64,000 bases of DNA. It comes from Actinomyces minihominis. GTDB taxonomy: Bacteria > Actinomycetota > Actinomycetes > Actinomycetales > Actinomycetaceae. Positions 52,412 through 62,117 of this stretch are shown here, in pieces. The position numbers were made by a program, and so were the translations under genes. The stretch's first letter is position 1. Each line of letters begins with the position of its first letter. The stretch lies in the NCBI RefSeq assembly GCF_900187855.1, contig NZ_FYEG01000003.1, forward strand, positions 124,001 through 188,000, written 5' to 3'. The notes under the pieces are model-generated. The model did no database searches. It worked only from the letters and a program-made list of their open reading frames with translations, and had not been told where the DNA came from.

Positions 52412-53518
52412 CTAAAGTCGTTCCAATACTAGGGTTTCACGGGTTCTCCGGGCCCGCCAACCCCCCGGGAGTGCAATGCATTTACCCGTTGGCGAACGGG
52501 GTCCAGACCGGGCTGCGGTGACCAGTTGGTCGACTGCTTCGACCTGCTCGGCCGTGATCATCCCCTCAGCCAAATCATCCCAGTGCAAGACGAGGACACG
52601 ACGCCGCAGTGCCGGGGGGAGATCGGCGAGGGGGGTGAGCTCTAGGTGGGCTCCATCGCGCACTCTCGCAAGTTCTTTTTGCGCCAGATCTGCAAGAAGG
52701 TCCTCGTCCTCACCTAGCATCTGGGCAACCCGCGCCAGGGCTGGCACCGGGTCCTGCCCCAGCGCCTCGCGCAGGGCCGGCAACACGCTGTGGCGCAGGG
52801 CAGTCCGCGGAAGCGGCCGACCAGATGCACCAAGCCAGGACCCCTCGGCAGAGTTGCTGGGATCATCAACCCACTCCAGACCCAACGCCCTGCAGAACCC
52901 CTCTGTATCCCCACGACGAATCGTCAGCAGGGGTCGTCCGCGGTAAAGGTGAGGTGAGCTGTGTCCCGTATCTACGTGCTGACGAATCGCCGCAAGCGAA
53001 CGCGGACTAGCTCCGCGCCCAAGACGCATGAGTACGGTTTCGGCCTGGTCTTCCATGGTGTGCCCGTAGAGGATTTCCACGCCCTCAAGTCCGGAGCTCT
53101 CAGCCCACGAGAGCGCGTAATCATCTAGAAGTCTGTGGCGTAGTTGGCGTGCTTCGCCCTCAAGGGGATGCGAGACCTCTGTTTCACCACCCTGTCCCCC
53201 AAGGATGACTACCTCCGGTAATCCAGCCGCGCGGAGTCGCCGCTCTACCAGCAGGGCTTCCTGCGCAGACTCGGGCCGTAGGCCATGATCGACGATCGCA
53301 GCGGTGTACGGAAGGTTCATCCGTTCGGCGTGGTCGGCCGTCGCAACTGCCAGCGCCAGCGAGTCAGCCCCACCGGACACCGCAAGCACCAGGCCCCTCG
53401 CCTCGTCATGGTTACGTCCCAGGTAGTCGCGGATCGCCAGGGAAACCGGTCGCGCCGCTCGAGGTGGGGTTGCTCCCACCACCGCCGAGGGCGTCATCCC
53501 GCGACTCAATCCGTCCAC
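52412..53518 (-). CDS. tilS: tRNA(Ile)-lysidine synthase
   Basis: 368 residues. The PP-loop ATP motif AVSGGADSLALAVA lies near residue 45, followed by ATPase loops typical of TilS (YGHTMEDQAETVLMRLGRG near residue 155); the C-terminal domain includes RSPTGKCIALPGGWR. It modifies C34 of tRNA-Ile(CAU) to lysidine, essential for AUA reading. Start GTG at 53518 lies five bases after the dacB stop; an internal ATG at 53497 is another possible start. Confidence 0.94.
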   Translation of the reverse strand: MDGLSRGMTPSAVVGATPPRAARPVSLAIRDYLGRNHDEARGLVLAVSGGADSLALAVATADHAERMNLPYTAAIVDHGLRPESAQEALLVERRLRAAGLPEVVILGGQGGETEVSHPLEGEARQLRHRLLDDYALSWAESSGLEGVEILYGHTMEDQAETVLMRLGRGASPRSLAAIRQHVDTGHSSPHLYRGRPLLTIRRGDTEGFCRALGLEWVDDPSNSAEGSWLGASGRPLPRTALRHSVLPALREALGQDPVPALARVAQMLGEDEDLLADLAQKELARVRDGAHLELTPLADLPPALRRRVLVLHWDDLAEGMITAEQVEAVDQLVTAARSGPRSPTGKCIALPGGWRARRTRETLVLERL

Positions 53519-53523
53519 CCCGG

Positions 53524-54900
53524 TCAGCTCTCTGCCAGCGCAGTTACAAAGTCGTCAAGGTAGCTGCGATACCATGCTGCGCCGAAGTCCGGCACCTCAT
53601 CCGCTCCGACAGCGAAGACCAGCGTGTGTCCCGACTCGGTGGTCACCAGTCCCGCCAGGGAGGCTACGCTGCCAAGCGAGCCGGTTTTAGCCGTCACATT
53701 GCCACTGGCGCTTCCCTCTTGGAAACGCTCTGAAAGCGTTCCGTTGACGCCTCCTACGGGAAAGAATCGGGTGAGCGAAATGGCTCCCTGCTCGGTTGAG
53801 TTCATGATGGTGTCAGTCAGTGTTTGGGCCTTAACCTTCGTTCTCGAGTCAAGGCCGGAACAGTCGTAGGCCTTGAGCTTTTCACTATCGACCGGGGACT
53901 CACTGAGGAAGGACGAGAGTGCTGCGACAGACTCGGCCAAACTAGCCGAGGTTCCCAGGTAGCTGGAGGCTGCAAGGTGGCAGTATTGCTCCGCCAGGGT
54001 GTTATCCGAAGTTATGGCCATGAACTCGATCTGGTCGAGGACGGTGGCCGACTCAACCGAGGCAATCCAGGTGGCCGTTGACGGTTGTAATCCCGGTGAC
54101 ACGGAGGTGACCTTGATCCCGCGACTTTGCAACGAGTCTGCAAATGAGTCTGCCACCGACTTGGCTGAGTCCGCGACGAACTCCCACGCCCCGGGGTAGG
54201 TCCGTCCTGTATCGATGGCGAACGCCGTGACGTCTCCACCGAAGTCCGTCACCTCCTGCTCCACCCAGCCCGGGGGTCGCAGCGGACCCTCGAATAGCGC
54301 CTCCTGGTAGGAGAGGCTCACTTCGGTGACTGCCGCCTGCTTCAATGCAGCAGCTGCCTGCTCGGCCAGATCGTCGAGGCCAGCGCGGCCGTTGACGGCC
54401 CCCGCATCCCCCGCTCCGGCGGTGAGTAGCAGATCGCCCTCGCCCCAGAGAAACAGGTCCGAACCCGCAAGTGACACGCCCGTTTTCAGCGTCTGGGCTG
54501 GATCCAGCATCGAGAGGGCAAAGAATGTGGTGAGGATCTTCATGGTCGAGGCCGGGGTGTGGGCAGACCCGTCGTTCGCGGCCAACACCACCCGGCCCGT
54601 TGAGGTATCAATCACCCGCACCCAGGGGGTCCACTTCCCCGCTTTAGCGACCTCCTCGACCTCCTGCCAAGCCGTGGCGATCAGGGCCTGATCCAGGGGT
54701 TGGAGGCTTGGCTCGGCTCCGCTCTGGCCGCCCTCATCAACCGCAATGGTCGGGATGGGGGGCGGAGAAACGGGCGCAGAAAAACCCGAGGTAACCACAA
54801 ATGGAGTCCAACGACCCACTGTTAGAACAAGCAAAACCAGCACAATGACCAAAATGCTGATGGTTACCCCTACAATTGCGGGAAATGCACGGCGTCGCAC
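53524..54900 (-). CDS. dacB: D-Ala-D-Ala carboxypeptidase/endopeptidase (PBP4/DacB type)
   Basis: 458 residues, GTG start behind GGAGGAGG. One signal-anchor helix (residues 9-30), then the penicillin-binding fold: Ser-x-x-Lys in [12 protein letters not shown] near residue 120, Ser-x-Asn in [10 protein letters not shown] near residue 300, and Lys-Thr-Gly in [10 protein letters not shown] near residue 410. It trims peptidoglycan stem peptides outside the membrane. Gene order dacB-tilS-hpt-ftsH is the actinobacterial pattern. Divergent from ppa. Confidence 0.93.
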   Translation of the reverse strand: MRRRAFPAIVGVTISILVIVLVLLVLTVGRWTPFVVTSGFSAPVSPPPIPTIAVDEGGQSGAEPSLQPLDQALIATAWQEVEEVAKAGKWTPWVRVIDTSTGRVVLAANDGSAHTPASTMKILTTFFALSMLDPAQTLKTGVSLAGSDLFLWGEGDLLLTAGAGDAGAVNGRAGLDDLAEQAAAALKQAAVTEVSLSYQEALFEGPLRPPGWVEQEVTDFGGDVTAFAIDTGRTYPGAWEFVADSAKSVADSFADSLQSRGIKVTSVSPGLQPSTATWIASVESATVLDQIEFMAITSDNTLAEQYCHLAASSYLGTSASLAESVAALSSFLSESPVDSEKLKAYDCSGLDSRTKVKAQTLTDTIMNSTEQGAISLTRFFPVGGVNGTLSERFQEGSASGNVTAKTGSLGSVASLAGLVTTESGHTLVFAVGADEVPDFGAAWYRSYLDDFVTALAES

Positions 54901-54988
54901 TTCGCCTCCTCCAGGTAGGGTGACCGTCCTACATTACTTGAGGGCGCTGGGGCAGCCCATGCCTAACACTCGCAAAGAAGGGTCGACA

Positions 54989-55495
54989 ATGGAGTTCGAT
55001 GTAACGATCGAGATTCCCAAGGGAAACCGAAACAAGTACGAAATCGATCATGAAACGGGGCGCATCCGCCTTGACCGTCTTCTGTTCACCTCAACCAGGT
55101 ACCCGGACGACTACGGTTTCATCGACAACACTCTGGGCGAGGACGGGGATCCACTGGATGCCCTGGTCCTTCTTGAGGAACCCACCTTCCCCGGCTGCGT
55201 GATTCGTTGCCGCGCCCTCGGCATGTTCCGCATGAAGGATGAGATGGGTGGCGACGACAAGGTCCTCTGCGTGCCCGCCGGAGATCACCGCGCCGCCTGG
55301 CGGACAGAGATTGAGGATGTCTCTGAGTTCCACCGCCTTGAGATCCAGCACTTCTTTGAGGTCTACAAGGACCTCGAGCCCGGCAAGTCTGTTGAGGGCG
55401 CCCACTGGGTGGGCCGCGAAGAGGCAGAGCGTGAAATCAAAAGGTCGTTCGAACGACTGAAGCACGCTGAGGCCGAAGGCAAGAGCTGGCACTAG
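54989..55495 (+). CDS. ppa: Inorganic pyrophosphatase (soluble, type I)
   Basis: 168 residues from the ATG at 54989 (AGAAGGG upstream); a longer frame from 54746 is not credible. Family I signature: [17 protein letters not shown] near residue 47, substrate and Mg2+ ligands, plus [13 protein letters not shown] near residue 130. It hydrolyses PPi to two Pi in the cytosol. The presence of a probable PPi-dependent PEPCK and PPDK elsewhere in the window means PPi is also a usable currency, so expression of this enzyme would set that balance. Confidence 0.97.
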   Translation: MEFDVTIEIPKGNRNKYEIDHETGRIRLDRLLFTSTRYPDDYGFIDNTLGEDGDPLDALVLLEEPTFPGCVIRCRALGMFRMKDEMGGDDKVLCVPAGDHRAAWRTEIEDVSEFHRLEIQHFFEVYKDLEPGKSVEGAHWVGREEAEREIKRSFERLKHAEAEGKSWH

Positions 55496-55504
55496 TCAGA
55501 TAGC

Positions 55505-55542
55505 AAAGAACCGGACCCCCTTTTGAGGAGGTCCGGTTCTTT
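55505..55542. terminator. Bidirectional 13-base-pair terminator
   Basis: AAAGAACCGGACC (55505-55517) pairs with GGTCCGGTTCTTT (55530-55542) around CCCTTTTGAGGA. T-rich flanks on both sides serve ppa and the convergent NlpC gene. Confidence 0.9.
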
Positions 55543-55561
55543 GTGTTTGGATCAGTTTCGA

Positions 55562-56956
55562 TCAGATACGCACGGCGTTCGGCATGATGCTGGAGACGTG
55601 GTAGAGGCCGACGATCTGAACGTTGGAACCCGGCTGGGGTGCGTGCAGAATCATCCCACCCCCCAGGTAGAACGCCACGTGGTAGATGCCCGACTGGGTT
55701 CCGTTAGACGACCAGAAGATCAGGTCACCGGCCTGGGCCTGAGAGAACGGAATGTGGGTGCCCCCGTAGTACTGCGCGGATGAAACTCGAGGAATGGTCT
55801 TCCCCAGGTTCTGGTAGGCGCGGTAGATGAGGCCGGAGCAGTCGTAAGAGTTTGGTCCAGATGCTCCCCAGACGTAGGGCTTACCAATCTGCGTCTTCGC
55901 CCACTCCAGCGCACTTGATGACTGACCGGTTGTGGGCGGCGGGGTCACCGTGACCGGGGGGTCTGGAACGTAAACCGGCGGCGGGGTCACCGTAACCGGG
56001 GGATCCGGGGTGGTCACAGGCGGCGGGTTGGTGCTTCCTCCGTTACCCGAACCACCGGAGTTACCCGTGTTGCTGGAACCACCCGAGCTACCCGAGTTAC
56101 TAGAGCCTCCCGAGTTACTCGAACCACCAGAGTTATTTCCGCCGCCCTGGTTGAGGAGGTCGTCGAGCGCCTCCTGCTCACGCTGCTGCTCAGCCGCTTC
56201 GATGCGAGCGGTCTCTAGTTCAACTGAGGTCTGGCGCTTTTCTGCCAGCTGCACGATCATCTGCTGACGCGAAGCATCAACCTCTGCGACAACCTGCTGG
56301 GCTGAAGCAGCGGCCGCACTGGCCTGGTCCGAAGCGGCTTTCGCATCTTCGAAGGCAGCTTCCTGCTTCACCTTGGCTTCATCGGCTGCCACCTGCATGA
56401 GATCGGCAACCTGCTTCAGGGCCGCAACCTGCTGCATCTGGTTGTCAGCGGCCAGACCGAAGGAGGAGACGGCGTTGCGACGCTGCTCCAGGGTCTTCAG
56501 TCCGTCGGCTTCCAGGTAGGGGGCCAGGGCATCCAGGGCTCCGGTGCCGCCTCGCGAGGCCACCTGGGCCACGCTGGCGAACTCCTTCAGACCCACCTCA
56601 AAGGCTTCGTAGGACTTCTTAGCTTCTTTTTCTGCGGTCACCACCGCAGCGCTTGCCTCATCCAGCTTGACCTGGGCTTCGTTAGCGGCCTCACCGGCAA
56701 CGGAGGCAGCCACCTGGGCTTCCGCTGCTGACTGCGCCGCAGCCGCCAGCTGGATCTCAAGTTGCGCCACCGACATCTCGGCGTAGGCAACCTCCTGTTT
56801 AGCCCGGTTGACATCTTCTTGCGAGGGGGCCGCGAAGGCGGACTGGGCGCCAAGTGCCGCCCCGAATGCAAGCGCGATCGAAGCGATCAGCCCTGCAGCC
56901 TTCTTTGGTTTTGAGGCACCAATGGTTGCAGCTTTTGACTGTGCCAACGTGACCAT
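55562..56956 (-). CDS. Secreted NlpC/P60 peptidoglycan hydrolase with coiled-coil
   Basis: 464 residues from the ATG at 56956. Signal peptide (Lys-Lys at 18-19, hydrophobic core LIASIALAFGAALGAQSAFA), coiled-coil (about 50-285) as in RipA/Spr-like proteins, Ser/Gly/Asn-rich linker followed by Pro-rich repeats, and the NlpC/P60 domain: catalytic Cys in YDCSGLIYRAY near residue 385, His in IYHVAFYLG and His in GGMILHAP. A longer frame up to 57610 overlaps the divergent gene and lacks a signal peptide, so I rejected it. It cleaves peptide cross-links during growth and division. Confidence 0.92.
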   Translation of the reverse strand: MVTLAQSKAATIGASKPKKAAGLIASIALAFGAALGAQSAFAAPSQEDVNRAKQEVAYAEMSVAQLEIQLAAAAQSAAEAQVAASVAGEAANEAQVKLDEASAAVVTAEKEAKKSYEAFEVGLKEFASVAQVASRGGTGALDALAPYLEADGLKTLEQRRNAVSSFGLAADNQMQQVAALKQVADLMQVAADEAKVKQEAAFEDAKAASDQASAAAASAQQVVAEVDASRQQMIVQLAEKRQTSVELETARIEAAEQQREQEALDDLLNQGGGNNSGGSSNSGGSSNSGSSGGSSNTGNSGGSGNGGSTNPPPVTTPDPPVTVTPPPVYVPDPPVTVTPPPTTGQSSSALEWAKTQIGKPYVWGASGPNSYDCSGLIYRAYQNLGKTIPRVSSAQYYGGTHIPFSQAQAGDLIFWSSNGTQSGIYHVAFYLGGGMILHAPQPGSNVQIVGLYHVSSIMPNAVRI

Positions 56957-57042
56957 CCTGAATCTCGACTTCCATTTACCTGCGGCAGTGGAGGCCGTGT
57001 CGCATGAACTGAGCATCGACGCAGATACACCAATCCTCACGG

Positions 57043-57078
57043 CAACCTTTGCAACATTCGCAACACTAGCAACATTCA
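57043..57078. repeat. Four tandem 9-base repeats GCAACNNTN upstream of the NlpC gene
   Basis: GCAACCTTT, GCAACATTC, GCAACACTA and GCAACATTC lie consecutively (57043-57078) in the 198-base region between the divergent NlpC and hydrolase genes. It could be a regulator binding array or RNA leader element; no known riboswitch core was recognisable. Confidence 0.6.
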
Positions 57079-57154
57079 TCCCAACTGCACCAGGTTTTTC
57101 GACCGTAATCTCGATCTCTGGAAAGAGATCGGGGGCCTCCTCTACCCTTGGATC

Positions 57155-58450
57155 ATGCGAAACCGACCGAATAATCCCCGTTTGGGAGAGGTTCGAACGC
57201 GCCGCAGCCGAGGGCCCGCTTCGAATGAACCATCCGGGCAGTCCGCCCTCACTGATGAGGCCCTGCTCGATGAAGCTACTTTTGATGAGGCCGAGGCCCG
57301 ACTGACAGACATTGAGGACAGGGGAAGTATCGACGTCCTCGCGCCGTGGGAAGAGTTCGGCCCCCCACCCACCGGCAGCTGGGGTCCCGACGTCCTCGGG
57401 GAAGGATTCGAAGCCCAGACCATCCCGCTGCAGCCCGACGAAGAGGGTGAGCTGGTGGCAACCCTGGTGCGGCAGAAGCCCCATGAAGAGCCTGCGGGAA
57501 GCACCCAGACCAGGTCCTGGATGCAGGCACTGCACGTTAAAGCGGCGAAAAAGTCCAAGCCCAAGTTCGTCATGCTGCATGTCCACGGCCGCAACGACTA
57601 CTTCTTTCACCCGGACTCAGCGCAAAAGTTCTCCGAGATGGGCGCTGCTTTCTATGCCCTGGACCTGCGCAAATACGGACGCTCCCTTCGACCCTGGCAG
57701 ACCATCGGTTACACCCTCAACCTCGCTGACTACGACGAAGAGATCAACGCTGCCCTCGACGTGATTCGACAGGATCACCCCGGCCTCCCAGTTTTCATGA
57801 TCGCTCACTCCATGGGCGGACTGGTTGCAACGCTGTGGGCGTGGAGGAACCCGGGGGTTCTCTCGGGACTGATCCTGAACTCCGCCTGGCTTGAGCTGCA
57901 GGTCCACACCGGTATGCGCAACGCCATTCACCAGGTTGCTAAGCGCGTGGCCCGGATTCGCCCCCGGGCCGCCATCATGGGTGTCTCCAAGAACGACTAC
58001 TACTTCAGGTCGCTTGCCAGTGGATGGGGTGGCAGCGGGTTCGACGCGCCCGACTACTTTGCCGAGAACCTCGAGGACCGCGCCAACGTGGGTTGGAAGA
58101 TCATTCCGGAATGGAAACTCCCCTACTCCTACCCGGCCCCGGCCGCCTGGGTGGTAGGGATCCTTGAGGGCCACGAACTGGTCCAGGACCACGTTCACCT
58201 CGACTGCCCGGTTCTGGCGATGGCATCGACGAACTACGACCCCTCGGAAGAGTGGACCGAGGCGGTGTTCAACAGTGATGTCGTCCTCGACGCAGATGTC
58301 ATCACCGAACGCGCCGGGAACCTTTCCGATTCCGTCACGATTGCCCGTTTCCCCGGCAAACACGATCTGCTGCTATCAGACCCACCGGTTCGCCGCGACA
58401 TCTTCACCACCATTTCCCGGTGGATGAAGTTCATTGGCGAGGACGACTAG
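57155..58450 (+). CDS. Alpha/beta hydrolase (monoacylglycerol-lipase-like)
   Basis: 431 residues. A polar N-terminus, then the fold with HGRNDYFFH near residue 149 and nucleophile Ser in MIAHSMGGLVATLW near residue 214; the catalytic His is FPGKHDLLLS near residue 406, and an Asp is upstream in CPVLAMAS region. The S33-type fold with lid resembles lysophospholipases and monoacylglycerol lipases. No signal peptide. It overlaps the convergent hypothetical gene by four bases (CTAG). Confidence 0.88.
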   Translation: MRNRPNNPRLGEVRTRRSRGPASNEPSGQSALTDEALLDEATFDEAEARLTDIEDRGSIDVLAPWEEFGPPPTGSWGPDVLGEGFEAQTIPLQPDEEGELVATLVRQKPHEEPAGSTQTRSWMQALHVKAAKKSKPKFVMLHVHGRNDYFFHPDSAQKFSEMGAAFYALDLRKYGRSLRPWQTIGYTLNLADYDEEINAALDVIRQDHPGLPVFMIAHSMGGLVATLWAWRNPGVLSGLILNSAWLELQVHTGMRNAIHQVAKRVARIRPRAAIMGVSKNDYYFRSLASGWGGSGFDAPDYFAENLEDRANVGWKIIPEWKLPYSYPAPAAWVVGILEGHELVQDHVHLDCPVLAMASTNYDPSEEWTEAVFNSDVVLDADVITERAGNLSDSVTIARFPGKHDLLLSDPPVRRDIFTTISRWMKFIGEDD

Positions 58451-59640
58451 GCGCCCCGGTTGACCTCATCGATCGACTCTCGAAGGGTCGGTCCGGCCTC
58501 ATCTCCAAGGTGCCAGGCAGTCCACCCATCCTCACCGTAGATTCCGGCGGCACGAAGGGCCTGGGTGGGATCGGAGAACGCTCCGGCTGGAACCAGCACG
58601 CGACCCTCGAGTGTGAGGACGGCGCCCTCGGGTGTGCGGTGCGCCGGGCGCAGGGACAGCGGGGTATCCGTTCCGAGCATGACTGCAAGTGATCGCAGGC
58701 CAACGGGATCCATCCGCACCTCCGCCATAGCCGCCCGCTGCATCTGTGCGCGACGGGCCCTGCGACTGGGCAGGGGGCTGACCGGTTCGGCGACGGCCTG
58801 TTCCTGAGCTCGACGACGCGCAAAACGACTGGCGCGGGTCGGCATCCCGCCGGGGGCGGTGGTGGTTGGAACCGACGGCTTGGGAACGGGAACCTGTTCG
58901 GCAACTGGAGCGGACTTTTCGCCAGCCTTCTCTGCCTCACGCCGGACCTCGGGATCACGACGACGCGCCATCACATCGGGCGCCGGTTCGCCCTCAACCG
59001 AAACGCTTCTGCGGGTGCTGCGCCCCGAGGACTCCAGTGTGGCAACCAGGTTGCCGCTCTCAACCACCGGGGTGAAGCGGTGGTTGTACAGCCTCTGACC
59101 GACCGGGTCCACCTCGAGGAAGGCGCGACCGTTGCTGGTGCGCCGCAACGACATCTCGTGAACCTCGACGCCGGAGGAGGACAGGACATCAAGCGCTGGA
59201 CGTACCTCCGGGGTGATCTCAGCCGCCACGAGAACCATGCGCGGACCGTTGGGAGGCGAGGTCGGCATCGACTCGCGGAAACGAGCCCAACCGGCCTTGA
59301 AACCCTCGATACCATGCGGATAGTGGCGGGCCAGATCGGTCCACGACATCGCGGCTGAGTCAGCCAGGCGTGAAAGGGCATCAATCAGAATGTCGGCATC
59401 AAGCAGCCGAACGACCTCGACTGCCACCACCTGGCCCGCTGCATCCAGTGCTGTTAGACGAGGAGCATCGCTGGCTTCATCCGAGCCACCCTCCCAGGTG
59501 ATGGGGAAAAGTGGACGCGAAACTATCTCAAGGACCTGCGAGCGAACCGCCTGCAAGACATCTTCACTGAACCCATCGGGGACCACGTGACCAAACTGAG
59601 CTGGGACAAGCCGACCGTTCTCAAGCTCAAAAAGTGCCAT
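58447..59640 (-). CDS. Actinobacterial conserved hypothetical protein
   Basis: 397 residues; I do not recognise the family. N-terminal domain (about 1-200: MALFELENGRLVPAQFGHV, then TALDAAGQVVAVEVVRLLDAD) with EVHEMSLRRTSNGRAFLEVD downstream, a basic linker (about 200-310, RRARRAQ), and a C-terminal domain with RPAHRTPEGAVLTLEGRVL and AWHLGDEAGPT. The first part could be a nuclease-like fold, but no catalytic set is certain. It lies upstream of nothing obvious on its own strand and converges on the hydrolase gene. Confidence 0.75.
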   Translation of the reverse strand: MALFELENGRLVPAQFGHVVPDGFSEDVLQAVRSQVLEIVSRPLFPITWEGGSDEASDAPRLTALDAAGQVVAVEVVRLLDADILIDALSRLADSAAMSWTDLARHYPHGIEGFKAGWARFRESMPTSPPNGPRMVLVAAEITPEVRPALDVLSSSGVEVHEMSLRRTSNGRAFLEVDPVGQRLYNHRFTPVVESGNLVATLESSGRSTRRSVSVEGEPAPDVMARRRDPEVRREAEKAGEKSAPVAEQVPVPKPSVPTTTAPGGMPTRASRFARRRAQEQAVAEPVSPLPSRRARRAQMQRAAMAEVRMDPVGLRSLAVMLGTDTPLSLRPAHRTPEGAVLTLEGRVLVPAGAFSDPTQALRAAGIYGEDGWTAWHLGDEAGPTLRESIDEVNRGA

Positions 59641-59679
59641 CGTCTACCCCTAAAAAGTGCGTAACTACCCCCTATTGTG

Positions 59680-59946
59680 TCACGCGGAACGCGGCCGTAG
59701 TGGCACAAGGGGGCATCCCGCGCAGTGGAGCGCTACCTGGGGCGAGTCGCCACCGCTGCAGGCACCCAGTCCCGAGGCGCAGAGGGACTCTGCCTGACTG
59801 GCCAGTCCTCGCCTCTCTAGATCGTCGACCAGGATCTCCACCAGCACCGGACTGACGCCCTCGGCTCCCGCTATGGACGAAACTGTGGCCCCGGTTCGAA
59901 GGTGGGCACGGACTCGCTCGGCAAGGGAGAACGGCGCGGTACTCAC
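59680..59946 (-). CDS. feoC: FeoC-like small HTH protein
   Basis: 88 residues from GTG at 59946, overlapping the feoB stop by four bases (GTGA). Winged-helix part FSLAERVRAHLRTGATVSSIAG and SPVLVEILVDDLERRG is followed by a Cys cluster (LCASGLGACSG and LHCAGCPL), as in FeoC proteins that stabilise or regulate FeoB and may bind an iron-sulfur cluster. Identified by gene order and pattern rather than strong similarity. Confidence 0.75.
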   Translation of the reverse strand: MSTAPFSLAERVRAHLRTGATVSSIAGAEGVSPVLVEILVDDLERRGLASQAESLCASGLGACSGGDSPQVALHCAGCPLVPLRPRSA

Positions 59947-62117
59947 AGGAAAAGCCGTCCGATCTGGAAGAAACCAACGGAGAGCAACCACGCCACCACC
60001 AGCTGGACACCCACAGCCGCTACCGTGAGGCGACCACCGATCTGCCGCACCTGTTCCGCGACGGTGGCGAGGCACGGCGTGTAGGTGAGGACGAAGATCA
60101 GGAAGGCCAGGGCTCCGAGCGGGGCCGCGGATCCCGCCGCCTTCTCAAATGAACCCGTCACGAGGGCCGGGAGTGCCCCAAGATCTTCGCCTCCCTCTTC
60201 GGCATCGCCAGCATCCTGAACGTCCATGTTGTAGGAGACAACGATCGAGGAGATGACAGTTTCCTTAGCCACGAACCCGGTCATTAGTGCGCCGGTCATG
60301 TGCCACTCACCAAAACCCGCAGGTTTGAACACCGGCACCAGCATCTGGGCGGTAGCTCCGTAGGCGGAGTCTTCCATCGGCATCTCGGGGTCGGCGAATC
60401 CATATCCCGAGGCCGTGGGGATAGAAGCGAGGAGCCAGACCACCATGGTCATGACCACGATGATCTTCCCGGCCCCCTTGACGAAGGACCACGAACGCAA
60501 CCAGGTCTTATGCACCGTCGAGAGGATCCTGGGCACACCGTAGGGCGGCAGCACCAGCATCAGCGGTGCCTCGGTCTGGTTCTTCGTGAAGATCGGCCTG
60601 AGAGCCAGAGCCCCCAGCACCACCATGGCAATCGACAGCATGTAGAGGCCGAAGATGACGGTCCCCGTGTTCTCCGGGAAGAAGATGCGGGCAATCATCA
60701 GGTAGATGGTCAGCCGCGCCGCACAGGAGGTGTAGGGAGTGATCAGGACGGTGACGATGCGCTGGCGTGCGTTTGGTAGGGAACGCACCGCGGCCAGGGA
60801 GGGAAGGTTGCAGCCAAACCCCATGATCAGCGGCATAATGACCCGACCGTCGAGGCCGATCTTGCGCATCAGTCGATCACCGAGGAATGCCGCCCGCGCC
60901 ATGTAGCCAGAGTCTTCCAACAGCGAGATCATCAGGAAGATGATGAACATCAGGGGCACGAAAGAGGCCACAACACCCAGTCCGGTGAGTAGTCCCCCAA
61001 CCAGGAAACCCTGCACCCAGGTCTGCTCCCAGCCGATCGAGGTGAGGAGCGAGTTGGTGAGGTTTGTTAGCGAGGCGGTCCCGGGAACATCCGATGTGAA
61101 AAGACCGTCGAACAGGTCCATGACCGGCGCAACCCACTCCCCCGCGATCTTGAACAGCAACCACATGAGGGCGAAGAAAATGGGCAGACCCAGCCACGGG
61201 TTGAGCAGAACGCGGTCGATACGATCGGAACGGGACATCCGGGGTTGATCGAGGACGAGGTGACCCAACTCCTTTTCGACCCCGTCGACCCAGTCAAACA
61301 GCTCTTCGGCCTCATCAATCAGCTGCCCGCTCCGGAGGGCCGAGGTCGAATCAACGGCCGCGTGGGCACAGACGCCGGTCTCTTGGCAGTGACAGCTGAC
61401 CTGACCGACCAGGTGGGCCGGTGTCGAACAGTTCTGAGTGGCGAGGGCGGCGGCCGCTGCGACCTGGTTGTAACCCGGAGCCGTGGGCTGCGGTTGCACC
61501 CCCCGCACCCGAGGTCGTAGCTGGAGTCCCCGGGCGAGGAAGTCTTCGACCTCGTCTCTCTGGCGAGAGTTCCTTGAATCCACGGCCATGACGGGAACCC
61601 CGAGGGTCTTCTCAAGAGCTTCAATCGAGATGTGCTCGCCCTCGGCCTCAGCCACATCTGTGAGTGTCACCATGGCGACTATGGGCCTGCCGGTGCGAGC
61701 CACCTGGGCCAGCAGGTACAGGGAGCGTGTCAGGGCTGTGGCGTCGAGGACGCACACCACCAGGTCGACGGAGCGCCCACTGGCCGGATCGGTGAATGAT
61801 CCGGCTACCCCCGCCAGGGTGTCGACCACTACCTTCTCATCAGGGGACTGCGCCACCAGCGAGTAGGTTCCCGGCATATCAACAATGCGCGCCCCACCCC
61901 GAACCGAGCGTCCCACCGCGACCTCTACGGTCGTGCCCGGAGCATTGACCACCGCCTGGCGCGAACCGGTAATCATGTTGAAAAGCGTTGACTTGCCGAC
62001 GTTGGGGTTACCCGCCAGGAGAATGGTGGGTTCGCCGGACTCGTCCTTTATTCCAGCGGTTCCCGAAAGTGCAATGGAGTGGGGGCCCGAGGTCGGGGAG
62101 CAGTGGGAGCAGCTCAC
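59943..62117 (-). CDS. feoB: Ferrous iron transport GTPase FeoB
   Basis: 724 residues. G domain: GNPNVGKSTLFN (G1), DMPGTYSL (G3), and later G4/G5-like parts. GTG start at 62117 overlaps feoA stop by four bases. Membrane part with eight or so helices, NLPSLAAVRSLPNARQ near residue 440, Gate-type repeats. Two unusual Cys-rich elements: CSHC at residues 3-6 and a segment NCSTPAHLVGQVSCHCQET near residue 225-245 containing four Cys, absent from common FeoB. The protein imports Fe2+ with energy from GTP hydrolysis. Confidence 0.95.
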   Translation of the reverse strand: MSCSHCSPTSGPHSIALSGTAGIKDESGEPTILLAGNPNVGKSTLFNMITGSRQAVVNAPGTTVEVAVGRSVRGGARIVDMPGTYSLVAQSPDEKVVVDTLAGVAGSFTDPASGRSVDLVVCVLDATALTRSLYLLAQVARTGRPIVAMVTLTDVAEAEGEHISIEALEKTLGVPVMAVDSRNSRQRDEVEDFLARGLQLRPRVRGVQPQPTAPGYNQVAAAAALATQNCSTPAHLVGQVSCHCQETGVCAHAAVDSTSALRSGQLIDEAEELFDWVDGVEKELGHLVLDQPRMSRSDRIDRVLLNPWLGLPIFFALMWLLFKIAGEWVAPVMDLFDGLFTSDVPGTASLTNLTNSLLTSIGWEQTWVQGFLVGGLLTGLGVVASFVPLMFIIFLMISLLEDSGYMARAAFLGDRLMRKIGLDGRVIMPLIMGFGCNLPSLAAVRSLPNARQRIVTVLITPYTSCAARLTIYLMIARIFFPENTGTVIFGLYMLSIAMVVLGALALRPIFTKNQTEAPLMLVLPPYGVPRILSTVHKTWLRSWSFVKGAGKIIVVMTMVVWLLASIPTASGYGFADPEMPMEDSAYGATAQMLVPVFKPAGFGEWHMTGALMTGFVAKETVISSIVVSYNMDVQDAGDAEEGGEDLGALPALVTGSFEKAAGSAAPLGALAFLIFVLTYTPCLATVAEQVRQIGGRLTVAAVGVQLVVAWLLSVGFFQIGRLFL

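Noticed and set aside
56957-57154. c-di-AMP (ydaO-type) riboswitch upstream of the NlpC gene
   Set aside because: Such riboswitches control similar genes in actinobacteria, but I could not find the conserved GGGTGAATC-type and GCCGAA-type cores.
56957-57610. Longer NlpC frame up to 57610
   Set aside because: It lacks a signal peptide at its start, overlaps the divergent hydrolase gene and only the shorter frame begins with a secretory signal.
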